11,073 nucleotides of DNA from Acidobacteriota bacterium (GTDB lineage Bacteria; Acidobacteriota; UBA6911; RPQK01; JADFOI01): NCBI GenBank assembly GCA_030624355.1, contig JAUXKG010000044.1, positions 1-11,073 of the forward strand. Reading direction: 5' to 3'. Position 1 is the stretch's first letter, and each line of letters begins with the position of its first letter. This document shows positions 1-5,548 of the stretch, one piece after another. The notes beneath the pieces are model-generated. The model was not told the origin of the DNA and ran no database searches. It saw only the letters and a program-made list of their open reading frames with translations. A program made the position numbers and the translations under genes.

Positions 1-19
1 CAGCGCCTGAAGGGCTGAG

Positions 20-61
20 ACACGGATTGCACGGATTAGCGAACACGGATTGACACCGATT
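20..61 (+). repeat. ACACGGATT-type interspersed repeat, 4 units
   Basis: Four degenerate copies of a 9-bp phrase, ACACGGATT, begin at about 20, 29, 43 and 53; the last reads ACACCGATT. The same phrase occurs in reverse complement at 2020-2077, downstream of polX. No coding potential is apparent. Positions 1-19 are too short to assign. Confidence 0.8.
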
Positions 62-83
62 CGGAGGGTTGGCACCAATTCTT

Positions 84-130
84 TTGTCAGTTGTCAGCTG
101 TAAGCGGCCGAAGGCCAGTTGTCAGTGACA
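84..130 (+). repeat. TTGTCAG-type intergenic repeat
   Basis: TTGTCAG occurs in tandem at 84-90 and 91-97 and again at 119-125. Another copy lies at 231-237, and an inverted form overlaps the polX stop codon at 1984-2004. The unit is 7 bp and resembles the heptamers of the adjacent array, so it may be a divergent part of the same family. Confidence 0.7.
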
Positions 131-136
131 CGGACT

Positions 137-242
137 ACTCGACACTCGACACTCGACACTCGACACTCGTCAATCGACACTGTTCAACTGGTCACTCGAC
201 AATCGTCAATCGACAATCGACAATGGTCAGTTGTCAGCTAAC
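137..242 (+). repeat. Heptamer tandem array, consensus ACTCGAC/AATCGAC
   Basis: This block reads as consecutive 7-bp units. Four perfect ACTCGAC copies run from 137 to 164, followed by ACTCGTC, AATCGAC, ACTGTTC, one 8-bp unit (186-193), ACTCGAC, AATCGTC, two AATCGAC, AATGGTC, AGTTGTC and AGCTAAC. It ends 11 bp before the polX start codon. The reading frame that crosses it gives a low-complexity peptide and is not regarded as a gene. Confidence 0.85.
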
Positions 243-253
243 AATAGCATCGC

Positions 254-1987
254 ATGGAAAACAAAGATGTGGCCGCGATCTTCGCCGAGATCGCCGATAT
301 CCTGGAGATCCAGGAGGGCAATCCCTTCCGAATCCGCTCCTTTCGTCGAGCGGCCCAAATCATCGAAAACCTCAGTTTCAGCGTCTCCGGAGCCATCCAG
401 GAGGACCCTGAGAAACTTCGGTCGATTTCCGGGATCGGGAAAGGCACGCTGCAAAAAATCAAGGAACTGGTGGAAACCGGCCGATGTCAGGAACACGAAA
501 AACTCAAGCAGCAGGTCCCTCCATCGCTGCTTCCCATGCTGGAACTGCAGAATCTGGGACCGAAGAAGATCAGCCTTTTCTGGAGGGAATTGAATGTTTC
601 TTCGCTCGAAGAACTGGAAGAGGCCGCTGGCCAACAGAAACTCCGGACTCTACCCGGAATGGGAGAAAAGAGCGAGGCCAAGATTCTCAAGGCCATTGAA
701 GATTACCGGCGCATGCAGGGCCGCTTTCAGCTGGATGACGGAATCGAGATCAGTGAGAGTTTGATCGCCTACCTCGAATCCAAGATTTCGGTCCACAGAA
801 TTGCCGCGGCCGGGAGCGTCAGGCGCCGGCGTGACACAGTAGGTGACATCGACATCCTGGTCACCTGTGAAGACCCCCAAAAGGCCATCAGCGCCTTTGT
901 CCAACATCCTGATGCCAGCCAGGTGTTGGCCAGCGGCGACACCAAAGCCAGCATCGTCCTTCGCCGGGGCCTTCAAGCCGACCTGCGGGTACTGGAGGAC
1001 GAGTCCTTCGGCGCCGCTCTTCAATATTTCACAGGTTCCAAAGCCCACAACGTCGCCCTGCGGGAACGGGCCAAGCGGATGGGCTACAAGATCAATGAGT
1101 ATGGACTCTTTCAGACCCGGGACGGAGAGAAGGTCGCCGGTGAGGAGGAAGAAGATATTTATCGCTTGCTGGAGCTTCCCTTCATACCCCCCGAAATACG
1201 GGAGGGCCGGGGAGAGATTGAACAAGCGGAAAAGCGGGAACTGCCTCTTCTGATCGAGGGAAAAGACATCCGAGGCGACCTGCACATGCACACCGAAGCC
1301 ACCGATGGGAAGGACTCGATCGAGGAAATGGCGACCGCCGGAGCCAAAGCCGGTTACGATTACATCGCCATCACCGATCACAGCAAGGCTCTGGCCATGG
1401 CCGGCGGACTGGATGAAGAGGGACTCCTTCGGCAGATCGCGAAGATTGACCAGGCCTCTGCTGAAAACCCGAAAATCGAGATTCTAAAGGGAATAGAAGT
1501 CGATATTCTGGCCGAGGGCGAGCTGGACCTGAGTGATGAGGTCCTCTCCAAACTGGACGTGGTTGTCGCTTCGGTCCACAGTCGATTTAACCTTTCAGCG
1601 AAGGAGATGACAAGCAGGATCTGCCATGCTTTGGAGAACCGGTATGTCAACATTCTGGGCCACCCCACCGGGCGGCTTCTGACCCGGCGCGAGCCTTACT
1701 CAGTGGAAATGGAAGAGGTGATCGAGAAGGCTCGGGAGAATCGGGTCTGCCTGGAAATCAACGCCCACCCCAGCCGGTTGGACTTGAGCGACGTACACTG
1801 CCGCATGGCCAGCGAGATGGGAGTGCTCCTCAGCATCAACTCGGACAGCCACAACACTCAGATGCTTCGCTACATGCAGTACGGGATCTTTACGGCCCGA
1901 CGGGGCTGGCTGAGCTCCAACGACGTCATCAACACCTATCCCTTGGAGAGGCTACGCAAGGTGTTAAAGAAGGAGGAGTACGGCTGA
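254..1987 (+). CDS. polX: DNA polymerase/3'-5' exonuclease PolX (family X polymerase with PHP domain)
   Basis: This encodes a bacterial family X DNA polymerase fused to a PHP metallo-phosphoesterase, expected to fill short gaps and trim 3' ends in cytoplasmic base-excision-type repair. The 577 residues match the usual length of about 570. The N-terminal part carries helix-hairpin-helix segments near 57-72, 100-113 and 132-148. The polymerase nucleotidyltransferase motif is GSVRRRRDTVGDID at 187-200, with metal-binding D198 and D200 and a third Asp at D243. The PHP domain begins near 340: DLHMH (H344, H346), D351, ITDH (D375, H376), E415, H442, H470 and SDSH (D531, H533), so the metal-ligand set looks complete. 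The ATG at 254 gives the family-like N-terminus MENKDVAAIF but has no clear Shine-Dalgarno. The stop codon lies inside an inverted TTGTCAG-type repeat. The gene appears monocistronic. Confidence 0.96.
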   Translation: MENKDVAAIFAEIADILEIQEGNPFRIRSFRRAAQIIENLSFSVSGAIQEDPEKLRSISGIGKGTLQKIKELVETGRCQEHEKLKQQVPPSLLPMLELQNLGPKKISLFWRELNVSSLEELEEAAGQQKLRTLPGMGEKSEAKILKAIEDYRRMQGRFQLDDGIEISESLIAYLESKISVHRIAAAGSVRRRRDTVGDIDILVTCEDPQKAISAFVQHPDASQVLASGDTKASIVLRRGLQADLRVLEDESFGAALQYFTGSKAHNVALRERAKRMGYKINEYGLFQTRDGEKVAGEEEEDIYRLLELPFIPPEIREGRGEIEQAEKRELPLLIEGKDIRGDLHMHTEATDGKDSIEEMATAGAKAGYDYIAITDHSKALAMAGGLDEEGLLRQIAKIDQASAENPKIEILKGIEVDILAEGELDLSDEVLSKLDVVVASVHSRFNLSAKEMTSRICHALENRYVNILGHPTGRLLTRREPYSVEMEEVIEKARENRVCLEINAHPSRLDLSDVHCRMASEMGVLLSINSDSHNTQMLRYMQYGIFTARRGWLSSNDVINTYPLERLRKVLKKEEYG

Positions 1988-2004
1988 CAGCAGACAACTG
2001 ACAG
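1984..2004 (-). repeat. Inverted TTGTCAG-type repeat overlapping polX stop
   Basis: On the minus strand this reads CTGTCAGTTGTCTGCTGTC, the same family as the repeats at 84-130 and 226-242 but inverted. It overlaps the TGA of polX (1985-1987), so repeat sequence reaches the end of the coding region. Confidence 0.65.
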
Positions 2005-2019
2005 AAAGATACCTTTCTT

Positions 2020-2077
2020 AATCCGTGTCAATCCGTGTTGGTTAATCAGTGTGAATCCGTGTTTGCTAATCCGTGTC
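2020..2077 (-). repeat. ACACGGATT-type repeat, inverted, 5 units
   Basis: Five AATCCGTGT-like units start at 2020, 2030, 2044 (variant AATCAGTGT), 2054 and 2068. They are the reverse complement of the phrase at 20-61. The minus-strand sequence of 2054-2077 matches 29-51 almost base for base, including the AGC linker. It fills most of the space between polX and the palindromic element. Confidence 0.8.
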
Positions 2078-2120
2078 ACTGACCGCTGGACCGACGTCCT
2101 ACCGTTCGTTAGAATGTTCA

Positions 2121-2301
2121 TAGCCTTGGTCATGCACAGACTGTCGTCACGAAGTGACGCAAGGGCTGTGATGACAAGGCGTGCAACGAAGGGCCCCGCA
2201 GGCGTACTCGTGTAGTACGCCGAGGAGCCCAAGGCAGCACAACGCAGTCAGCGCGGATGATTGCGGCACTGCAGTAGACAATCTGTGAATGACCTAGGCT
2301 A
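2121..2301. mobile_element. 181-bp TA-flanked imperfect palindrome (MITE-like or REP-like element)
   Basis: Two 88-nt arms (2121-2208 and 2214-2301) fold back around a 5-nt loop, CGTGT. The outer 25 bp match at 22 positions (2121-2145 against 2277-2301). The inner 8 bp, GGCGTACT/AGTACGCC, pair perfectly. Between them lie further matches, for example 2153-2162 with 2261-2270 (9 of 10). The left arm can also fold alone: GCCTTGGTCAT at 2123-2133 pairs with 2171-2180, CACAG with CTGTG, and CGTCAC with GTGACG. Both ends carry TA, as expected for insertion by an IS630/Tc1-mariner-type transposase; no transposase is present. It could instead be a chromosomal REP/BIME-like sequence. The inverted-repeat structure is directly visible; the mobile origin is inferred. 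Confidence 0.6.
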
Positions 2302-2553
2302 ATGATTAAGGATTTGCTTCCCAGACAGGTGGTCTGTACCGTGAAAGGTGCCAAGGGAAAACCTTGCCACGGGGGACTGAAGCGGTATCATCCCTTCGCT
2401 ACCTACTACAACGAGCCGGATCCGGACCTGAAGAACAAGATCAGAAATGAGTTTGGTGAGGATCCGAAGCTAATCCTTCTGAAATGCGAGACCTGTAAAG
2501 CTGTCTACCGGCTACCTGAGGAACTGAGAGCCAAGTTTCAACAGTCGGTCTGA
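2302..2553 (+). CDS. Small Cys-containing protein of unknown function
   Basis: This is an 83-residue protein with no recognised family. It contains C12, C22-H23 and a C-terminal CETC (C62, C65), a spacing that could bind one zinc ion in a ribbon-like fold. The middle is hydrophilic (YHPFATYYNEPDPDLKNKIR) and the C-terminus ends in a charged helix. There is no signal peptide or membrane segment, so it is probably cytoplasmic. The ATG at 2302 starts one base after the 181-bp palindrome and has only a poor ribosome-binding site; no better in-frame start is obvious. It lies 41 bp before the S1/P1-like hydrolase on the same strand and may be co-transcribed with it. The non-repetitive, balanced composition and paired CxxC argue for a real gene, but the function is unknown. 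Confidence 0.65.
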   Translation: MIKDLLPRQVVCTVKGAKGKPCHGGLKRYHPFATYYNEPDPDLKNKIRNEFGEDPKLILLKCETCKAVYRLPEELRAKFQQSV

Positions 2554-2594
2554 AGACCGGGCTTCTCTGTGAGCCGGCGCAGCGGCGGAATTCT

Positions 2595-3458
2595 ATGCGA
2601 CATCTGTTGTCAGTCTGTCTTTTCCTCATTTGCCAGGCTCTCGTGTCTCCGCCCGGCTTTGGCTGGGGATCTGCTGCTCATCATTGGATCACTGAGAAGA
2701 CGATGGACTCTCTGGAGGGCGATCTCAAAGACCTGCTGATGGAACACCGGCAAGCTCTGATTGACCGCTCCATGGATCCCGATCGCAGAAAGGACGATGA
2801 GCCGGAGGAGTTCCTTCGCCACTTTATCAACCTGGACGGATACGGACACTTTCCCTTCACCGACTTTGAACTCGATTTCCGTCGGACGGTCCAGAAATGG
2901 GGAGAGCGGAAGGTGACGGAAAATGGAACCATCCTGTGGGCCGCCCACAGAAGCTTTGAAGCTCTTTCTCAGGCATTTCGGAACGGCGATTCGGAGCAGA
3001 TTCTGCGCCACGCGTCAGACCTCTCGCACTATGTCGCCGATCTTCATCAACCTCTTCACACCACCACCAATTACAATGGCCAGCTAACCGCCCAGTTGGG
3101 CATCCACTTTCGATTCGAGATCGACCTGGCCAGTCGGTACCTCGACCAGATTCAGTTTGCGAAAATGCCGGCAGCCGACTTGGGAGGTATCTTGGCAAGT
3201 CTGCACTCGATGGCACTGGAGAGCTTCGTTTGGGTCGATAACATTCTGCTCGCCGACCGGCAGGTGGTCTCTCAGCTGGGCATTGAAAGGGAAGCGTTTC
3301 TGGGAGACAGACCCAGAAGGATCTATCCGGAGCCCTACTTCGAACACATGTTCCAGTGGCTGGGATCTCCGCTGGAGCTTCGCCTGAACCAGGCCGTACA
3401 TCGATTGAACTCTCTCTGGTGGATGGCGTGGGTAAAGGGCACCCAAAGCGGTCACTAG
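2595..3458 (+). CDS. Secreted S1/P1 nuclease-phospholipase C superfamily zinc hydrolase
   Basis: A 287-residue exported phosphoesterase of the trinuclear-zinc S1/P1 nuclease/zinc phospholipase C superfamily. The N-terminus is a signal peptide (hydrophobic 4-17) that would be cut before W24. This fits the family, where the mature N-terminal Trp ligates zinc. The predicted ligand series is W24, H29, D61, H76, H145, D149, H155, H171 and E175. The core motif is HYVADLHQPLH (145-155). The 15-residue spacing D61-H76 resembles P1 nuclease, whereas the last ligand is Glu (HFRFE, 171-175), as in bacterial phospholipase C; P1-type nucleases have Asp. Substrate (nucleic acid or phospholipid) therefore cannot be settled here. 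The ATG at 2595 is preceded by a GGCGGA sequence that may serve as ribosome-binding site. The gene converges on hicB with 8 bp between the stop codons. Confidence 0.85.
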   Translation: MRHLLSVCLFLICQALVSPPGFGWGSAAHHWITEKTMDSLEGDLKDLLMEHRQALIDRSMDPDRRKDDEPEEFLRHFINLDGYGHFPFTDFELDFRRTVQKWGERKVTENGTILWAAHRSFEALSQAFRNGDSEQILRHASDLSHYVADLHQPLHTTTNYNGQLTAQLGIHFRFEIDLASRYLDQIQFAKMPAADLGGILASLHSMALESFVWVDNILLADRQVVSQLGIEREAFLGDRPRRIYPEPYFEHMFQWLGSPLELRLNQAVHRLNSLWWMAWVKGTQSGH

Positions 3459-3466
3459 CCCGTTTT

Positions 3467-3853
3467 CTATTTTCGGACTTCCTCTTCTTCGATTCTTTCG
3501 ATGGTAACTGTTCTTCCTGAGAAGCTATGTGTGGCTGCCGTTTTTAGAGTGTCAACAACCCAAGCATTGAAGCTCTTGTAGCCTTGCAGTTTCGAGGCAC
3601 TAACGCACAGACGATGCACCTCCGGGCCTGTCCGTGTCATGAACTGCCCAGAAAACGGCTTGCTTGGTTCTCTCCCTTGCTCCTCACAAAAAGCCAGGTA
3701 CTCGTCCACCGAATCCTTGAAAGCCTTTATAACCTCTTGGCCTGTTTTACCCTGAAACGTGATGACGTCCTGGGTGTCCACGACTTCGCCGTGAAAGATG
3801 CCCGCTTCGTCATCAAACAACATGACAGTTCCTCGATAACCCTTGTGCTCCAC
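3467..3853 (-). CDS. hicB: HicB-family antitoxin
   Basis: This is the antitoxin of a HicAB type II toxin-antitoxin pair, expected to bind and block HicA and to repress the operon. The 128 residues show the partial RNase H-like HicB domain (about 18-69: GIFHGEVVDTQDVITFQG, then DSVDEYLAFCEEQG and KPFSG). A C-terminal ribbon-helix-helix-like DNA-binding segment follows (about 70-105, FMTRTGPEVHRL then GYKSFNAWVVDTL) and an acidic tail. The start is GTG at 3853, chosen because a strong AAGGAGG lies 6 nt upstream. It follows hicA by 62 bp in the same direction, giving the toxin-first order common for hicAB. The strong site for hicB compared with hicA fits the need for antitoxin excess. Confidence 0.92.
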   Translation of the reverse strand: MEHKGYRGTVMLFDDEAGIFHGEVVDTQDVITFQGKTGQEVIKAFKDSVDEYLAFCEEQGREPSKPFSGQFMTRTGPEVHRLCVSASKLQGYKSFNAWVVDTLKTAATHSFSGRTVTIERIEEEEVRK

Positions 3854-3859
3854 TTTGAA

Positions 3860-3866
3860 CCTCCTT
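3860..3866 (-). promoter_or_regulatory. Ribosome-binding site of hicB
   Basis: AAGGAGG on the minus strand, 6 nt before the GTG at 3853. It is the strongest Shine-Dalgarno seen in the window and fixes the hicB start. Confidence 0.85.
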
Positions 3867-3915
3867 CTTGTACCTCCCGCCTGCTCGACAGTGGGAGTGC
3901 GAGAGTGATTCGTTG

Positions 3916-4170
3916 TTAGGCTGTGATGCCAGCCTCTTTCAAGAATCGCCTCATCGAAGCAACTGATCCCTTGTCGGCCTCTTTCCTTGGGTGAGGCCGA
4001 TGAAAGATCGCTACTATATCGTTGAGGACAATCGCGACTCTTGAGCCTTTCCTCTCTTGAATTTCAGCACCCAGCGCCACGAGAAGCGATTCAATGTCAG
4101 CCCACTTAATATCCGATCTTGAGGGCCTTGAGAGAATCGCCTGCAGTGTCCCTTGGTGCTTCTTCCTCAT
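3916..4170 (-). CDS. hicA: HicA-family toxin
   Basis: A small basic HicA-type toxin of 84 residues, expected to act as an mRNA-cleaving or mRNA-binding protein with the dsRBD-like fold. Family-like segments are KHQGTLQAILSRP near the N-terminus, IKWADIESLLVALGAEI, KGSRVAIVLNDIVAIFHRPHP and a C-terminal KGSVASMRRFLKEAGI. Canonical HicA has catalytic His in a GSH motif; here the equivalent triplet appears to be G42-S43-R44. Other His residues (H57, H60) occur in FHRPHP. The start is placed at ATG 4170: the frame is open to a TTG at 4209, but the extra 13 residues overlap a convincing promoter and family members begin close to KKHxxTL. There is no Shine-Dalgarno at 4170, consistent with a leaderless mRNA. 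Identity as HicA is likely, with activity uncertain. Confidence 0.88.
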   Translation of the reverse strand: MRKKHQGTLQAILSRPSRSDIKWADIESLLVALGAEIQERKGSRVAIVLNDIVAIFHRPHPRKEADKGSVASMRRFLKEAGITA

Positions 4171-4180
4171 GACAGGAGTA

Positions 4181-4209
4181 ATGATACCAATAATTGATAC
4201 CATTTTCAA
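4181..4209 (-). promoter_or_regulatory. Promoter of the hicAB operon
   Basis: On the minus strand TTGAAA (4209-4204) is followed after exactly 17 nt by TATCAT (4186-4181), each one mismatch from the sigma70 consensus. The hicA ATG lies only 10 nt beyond the -10 box, so transcription would begin at or just before the start codon. Confidence 0.65.
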
Positions 4210-4236
4210 GAGATGTGGTACTATTTTTTGATATCA
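4182..4236. promoter_or_regulatory. TGATAYCA repeats, possible HicB operator
   Basis: TGATACCA occurs at 4182-4189 and 4195-4202, 13 bp apart and within the -10 box and spacer of the hicAB promoter. The palindromic variant TGATATCA lies at 4229-4236. Placement suggests autorepression by the ribbon-helix-helix domain of HicB; this is inferred. The rest of the gap up to 4386 is relatively AT-rich at its left end and holds no recognisable gene. Confidence 0.45.
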
Positions 4237-4368
4237 TTTTCTGTTTTCTTTCAATGAGTTATCCAGAAAATAGGCTGGAAGTGGTGCGCCCTGGTACTGA
4301 GTCATTCCGCACCGTATACGCATCCTGTTGAGAAAATGGGCTCAGAAGGCCAGTGTTTACGGGTGATC

Positions 4369-4392
4369 GTGTGAAACTAAAGCGCTTCACAC
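4369..4392 (-). terminator. Weak stem-loop at the end of the deacetylase gene
   Basis: GTGTGAA (4369-4375) pairs with TTCACAC (4386-4392) around a 10-nt loop and overlaps the TGA of the deacetylase gene. There is no T-run on the minus-strand side, so intrinsic termination is doubtful. Confidence 0.25.
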
Positions 4393-5415
4393 TTTCCAAT
4401 AGGGCGACAAAAGCGGCCCGATCTGGTCCCGGTAACCGGCATATTCCTTTTCCTGCTGCGGCTCGATTGCAAACTCTTGAGGTTCCAGCGTGGTGGCAAT
4501 GGTGGTCAAAACCGACCGGCAGAGGACCTGCAGATTGTACCCTCCCTCCAGAACATAGAGAATCCGCCCCTGGCAAACCTTCCCCGCCACCCTGTTGAGC
4601 AGATTGACCATCTGGCCAAATCCCGAGACATCCAGATTCATTCCAGCCAGCGGATCTTCCCGGTGGGCGTCGTAGCCTGCCGAGACCAGAATCAGCTCCG
4701 GTTGGAAGCTCTCCACGATGGGCAGAATGAGATCAGAATAGAGGGCGCAGTAAAAGTGGTTTCCCATGCCCGCCGGAATCGGGAAGTTGACCGTGAACCC
4801 CTGGCCCGGACCTTCACCCATCTCGCTGAAGTGACCGCTGCCCGGGTAGAAGGGATACTGGTGAGTGGACACATAGAGCACATCGGAACGGGAGTAGAAG
4901 ATCTCCTGTGTGCCGTTTCCGTGGTGAACGTCAAAGTCAACCACCGCAACTCTCTTGGCCACTTGACTTCGGATGGCCCACTGGGCCGCCACTGCCACGT
5001 TATTGAACAGACAAAAGCCCATGGCCCGGTGGCTCTCGGCATGGTGACCCGGCGGTCGGACGATTGCAAACCCGCTGTCGATCTCGCCCGCTAAAAGGAG
5101 CTCAGTCAGTCTGACCAGGCCGCCGGCCGCCTGAAGAGCAATGTCGAAGGAGTGCTGGCTGGCATAGGTGTCGGGATCGAGCTGGCAGGGAGGTTGCCCC
5201 GCGGTGGCCCTGACTCTCTGAAAATGCTCCCGGGTGTGCACATCCAGAATCCACTCCTCCAGGGCCGGGACGACCGCTATTCTCTCCAGTCGCGAAAAAC
5301 CCTCCCACTTTTCCACCTCTTCCAGAACGGCTTGAACGCGCTCGGGCCGCTCCGGATGGCCGGCAGGCGCCGGATGGCCGGCAAACACGTTGTCCAGAAT
5401 GAGACCGTAGTTCAT
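4387..5415 (-). CDS. Histone deacetylase family protein (class II-like zinc amidohydrolase)
   Basis: A cytoplasmic arginase-fold deacetylase. Bacterial relatives remove acetyl groups from proteins (AcuC-like) or acetylpolyamines; the true substrate cannot be read from sequence. With start at 5415 it has 342 residues. Motifs in order are HPERPERV (20-27), RPPGHHA with the catalytic His pair H124/H125, a GFCLFNNVAVAA segment, DFDVHHGNG (zinc ligands D162 and H164, with D160 of the charge relay), PFYPGSG (188-194), GYDAH (third zinc ligand D249) and EGGYN with transition-state Tyr Y293. All expected catalytic residues are present. In-frame ATGs also occur at 5421 and 5454. I favour 5415 because the protein then opens MNYGLILD, as relatives do, and a GGCGG lies 9 nt upstream. 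No enzyme of acetoin or polyamine metabolism lies alongside. Confidence 0.93.
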   Translation of the reverse strand: MNYGLILDNVFAGHPAPAGHPERPERVQAVLEEVEKWEGFSRLERIAVVPALEEWILDVHTREHFQRVRATAGQPPCQLDPDTYASQHSFDIALQAAGGLVRLTELLLAGEIDSGFAIVRPPGHHAESHRAMGFCLFNNVAVAAQWAIRSQVAKRVAVVDFDVHHGNGTQEIFYSRSDVLYVSTHQYPFYPGSGHFSEMGEGPGQGFTVNFPIPAGMGNHFYCALYSDLILPIVESFQPELILVSAGYDAHREDPLAGMNLDVSGFGQMVNLLNRVAGKVCQGRILYVLEGGYNLQVLCRSVLTTIATTLEPQEFAIEPQQEKEYAGYRDQIGPLLSPYWKV

Positions 5416-5490
5416 AGGCATCGGCCGCCAAATAGCCTCTCGCGTTTCCCACATCTAGCCGGGACCTGGGAATCAAGCACCCTGTCCGTG

Positions 5491-5511
5491 AGCCGGAAAA
5501 ACGGCTTTTTT
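5491..5511 (+). terminator. Terminator-like hairpin with T-run
   Basis: AGCCG (5491-5495), loop GAAAAA, CGGCT (5502-5506), then five further T residues to 5511. It looks like a rho-independent terminator reading on the plus strand, but no plus-strand gene ends here. It could stop antisense transcription into the deacetylase leader. The left arm can also pair with CCGGCTC at 5528-5534. Confidence 0.35.
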
Positions 5512-5548
5512 CACATTATCAATTGAACCGGCTCAATCTCGAATGACT

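Noticed and set aside
1..18. Possible C-terminus of an upstream gene (QRLKG then TGA)
   Set aside because: Only five codons are visible, which is too little to support a coding call.
137..242. CRISPR-like array
   Set aside because: Units are contiguous 7-mers without spacers; there are no 25-40 bp repeats with unique spacers and no cas genes.
91..411. Open frame on the plus strand crossing the heptamer array
   Set aside because: The translation is low-complexity (repeated DTRHSTL/VNRQ-like words) produced by the repeats, and it runs into polX in another frame.
650..1381. Minus-strand open frame of 243 codons inside polX
   Set aside because: It is antisense to the polymerase and PHP motifs and shows no family resemblance.
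1936..2232. Minus-strand open frame downstream of polX
   Set aside because: Its sequence (HGFTLINQHGLTRI) comes from the ACACGGATT repeats and it overlaps polX antisense; a repeat-derived artefact.
4171..4209. Longer hicA using the TTG at 4209 or the ATG at 4203
   Set aside because: The added residues coincide with the promoter and repeats, lack a ribosome-binding site, and are atypical for HicA N-termini.
4477..5094. Plus-strand open frame of 205 codons opposite the deacetylase
   Set aside because: The minus strand encodes all deacetylase active-site motifs; this frame is a shadow.
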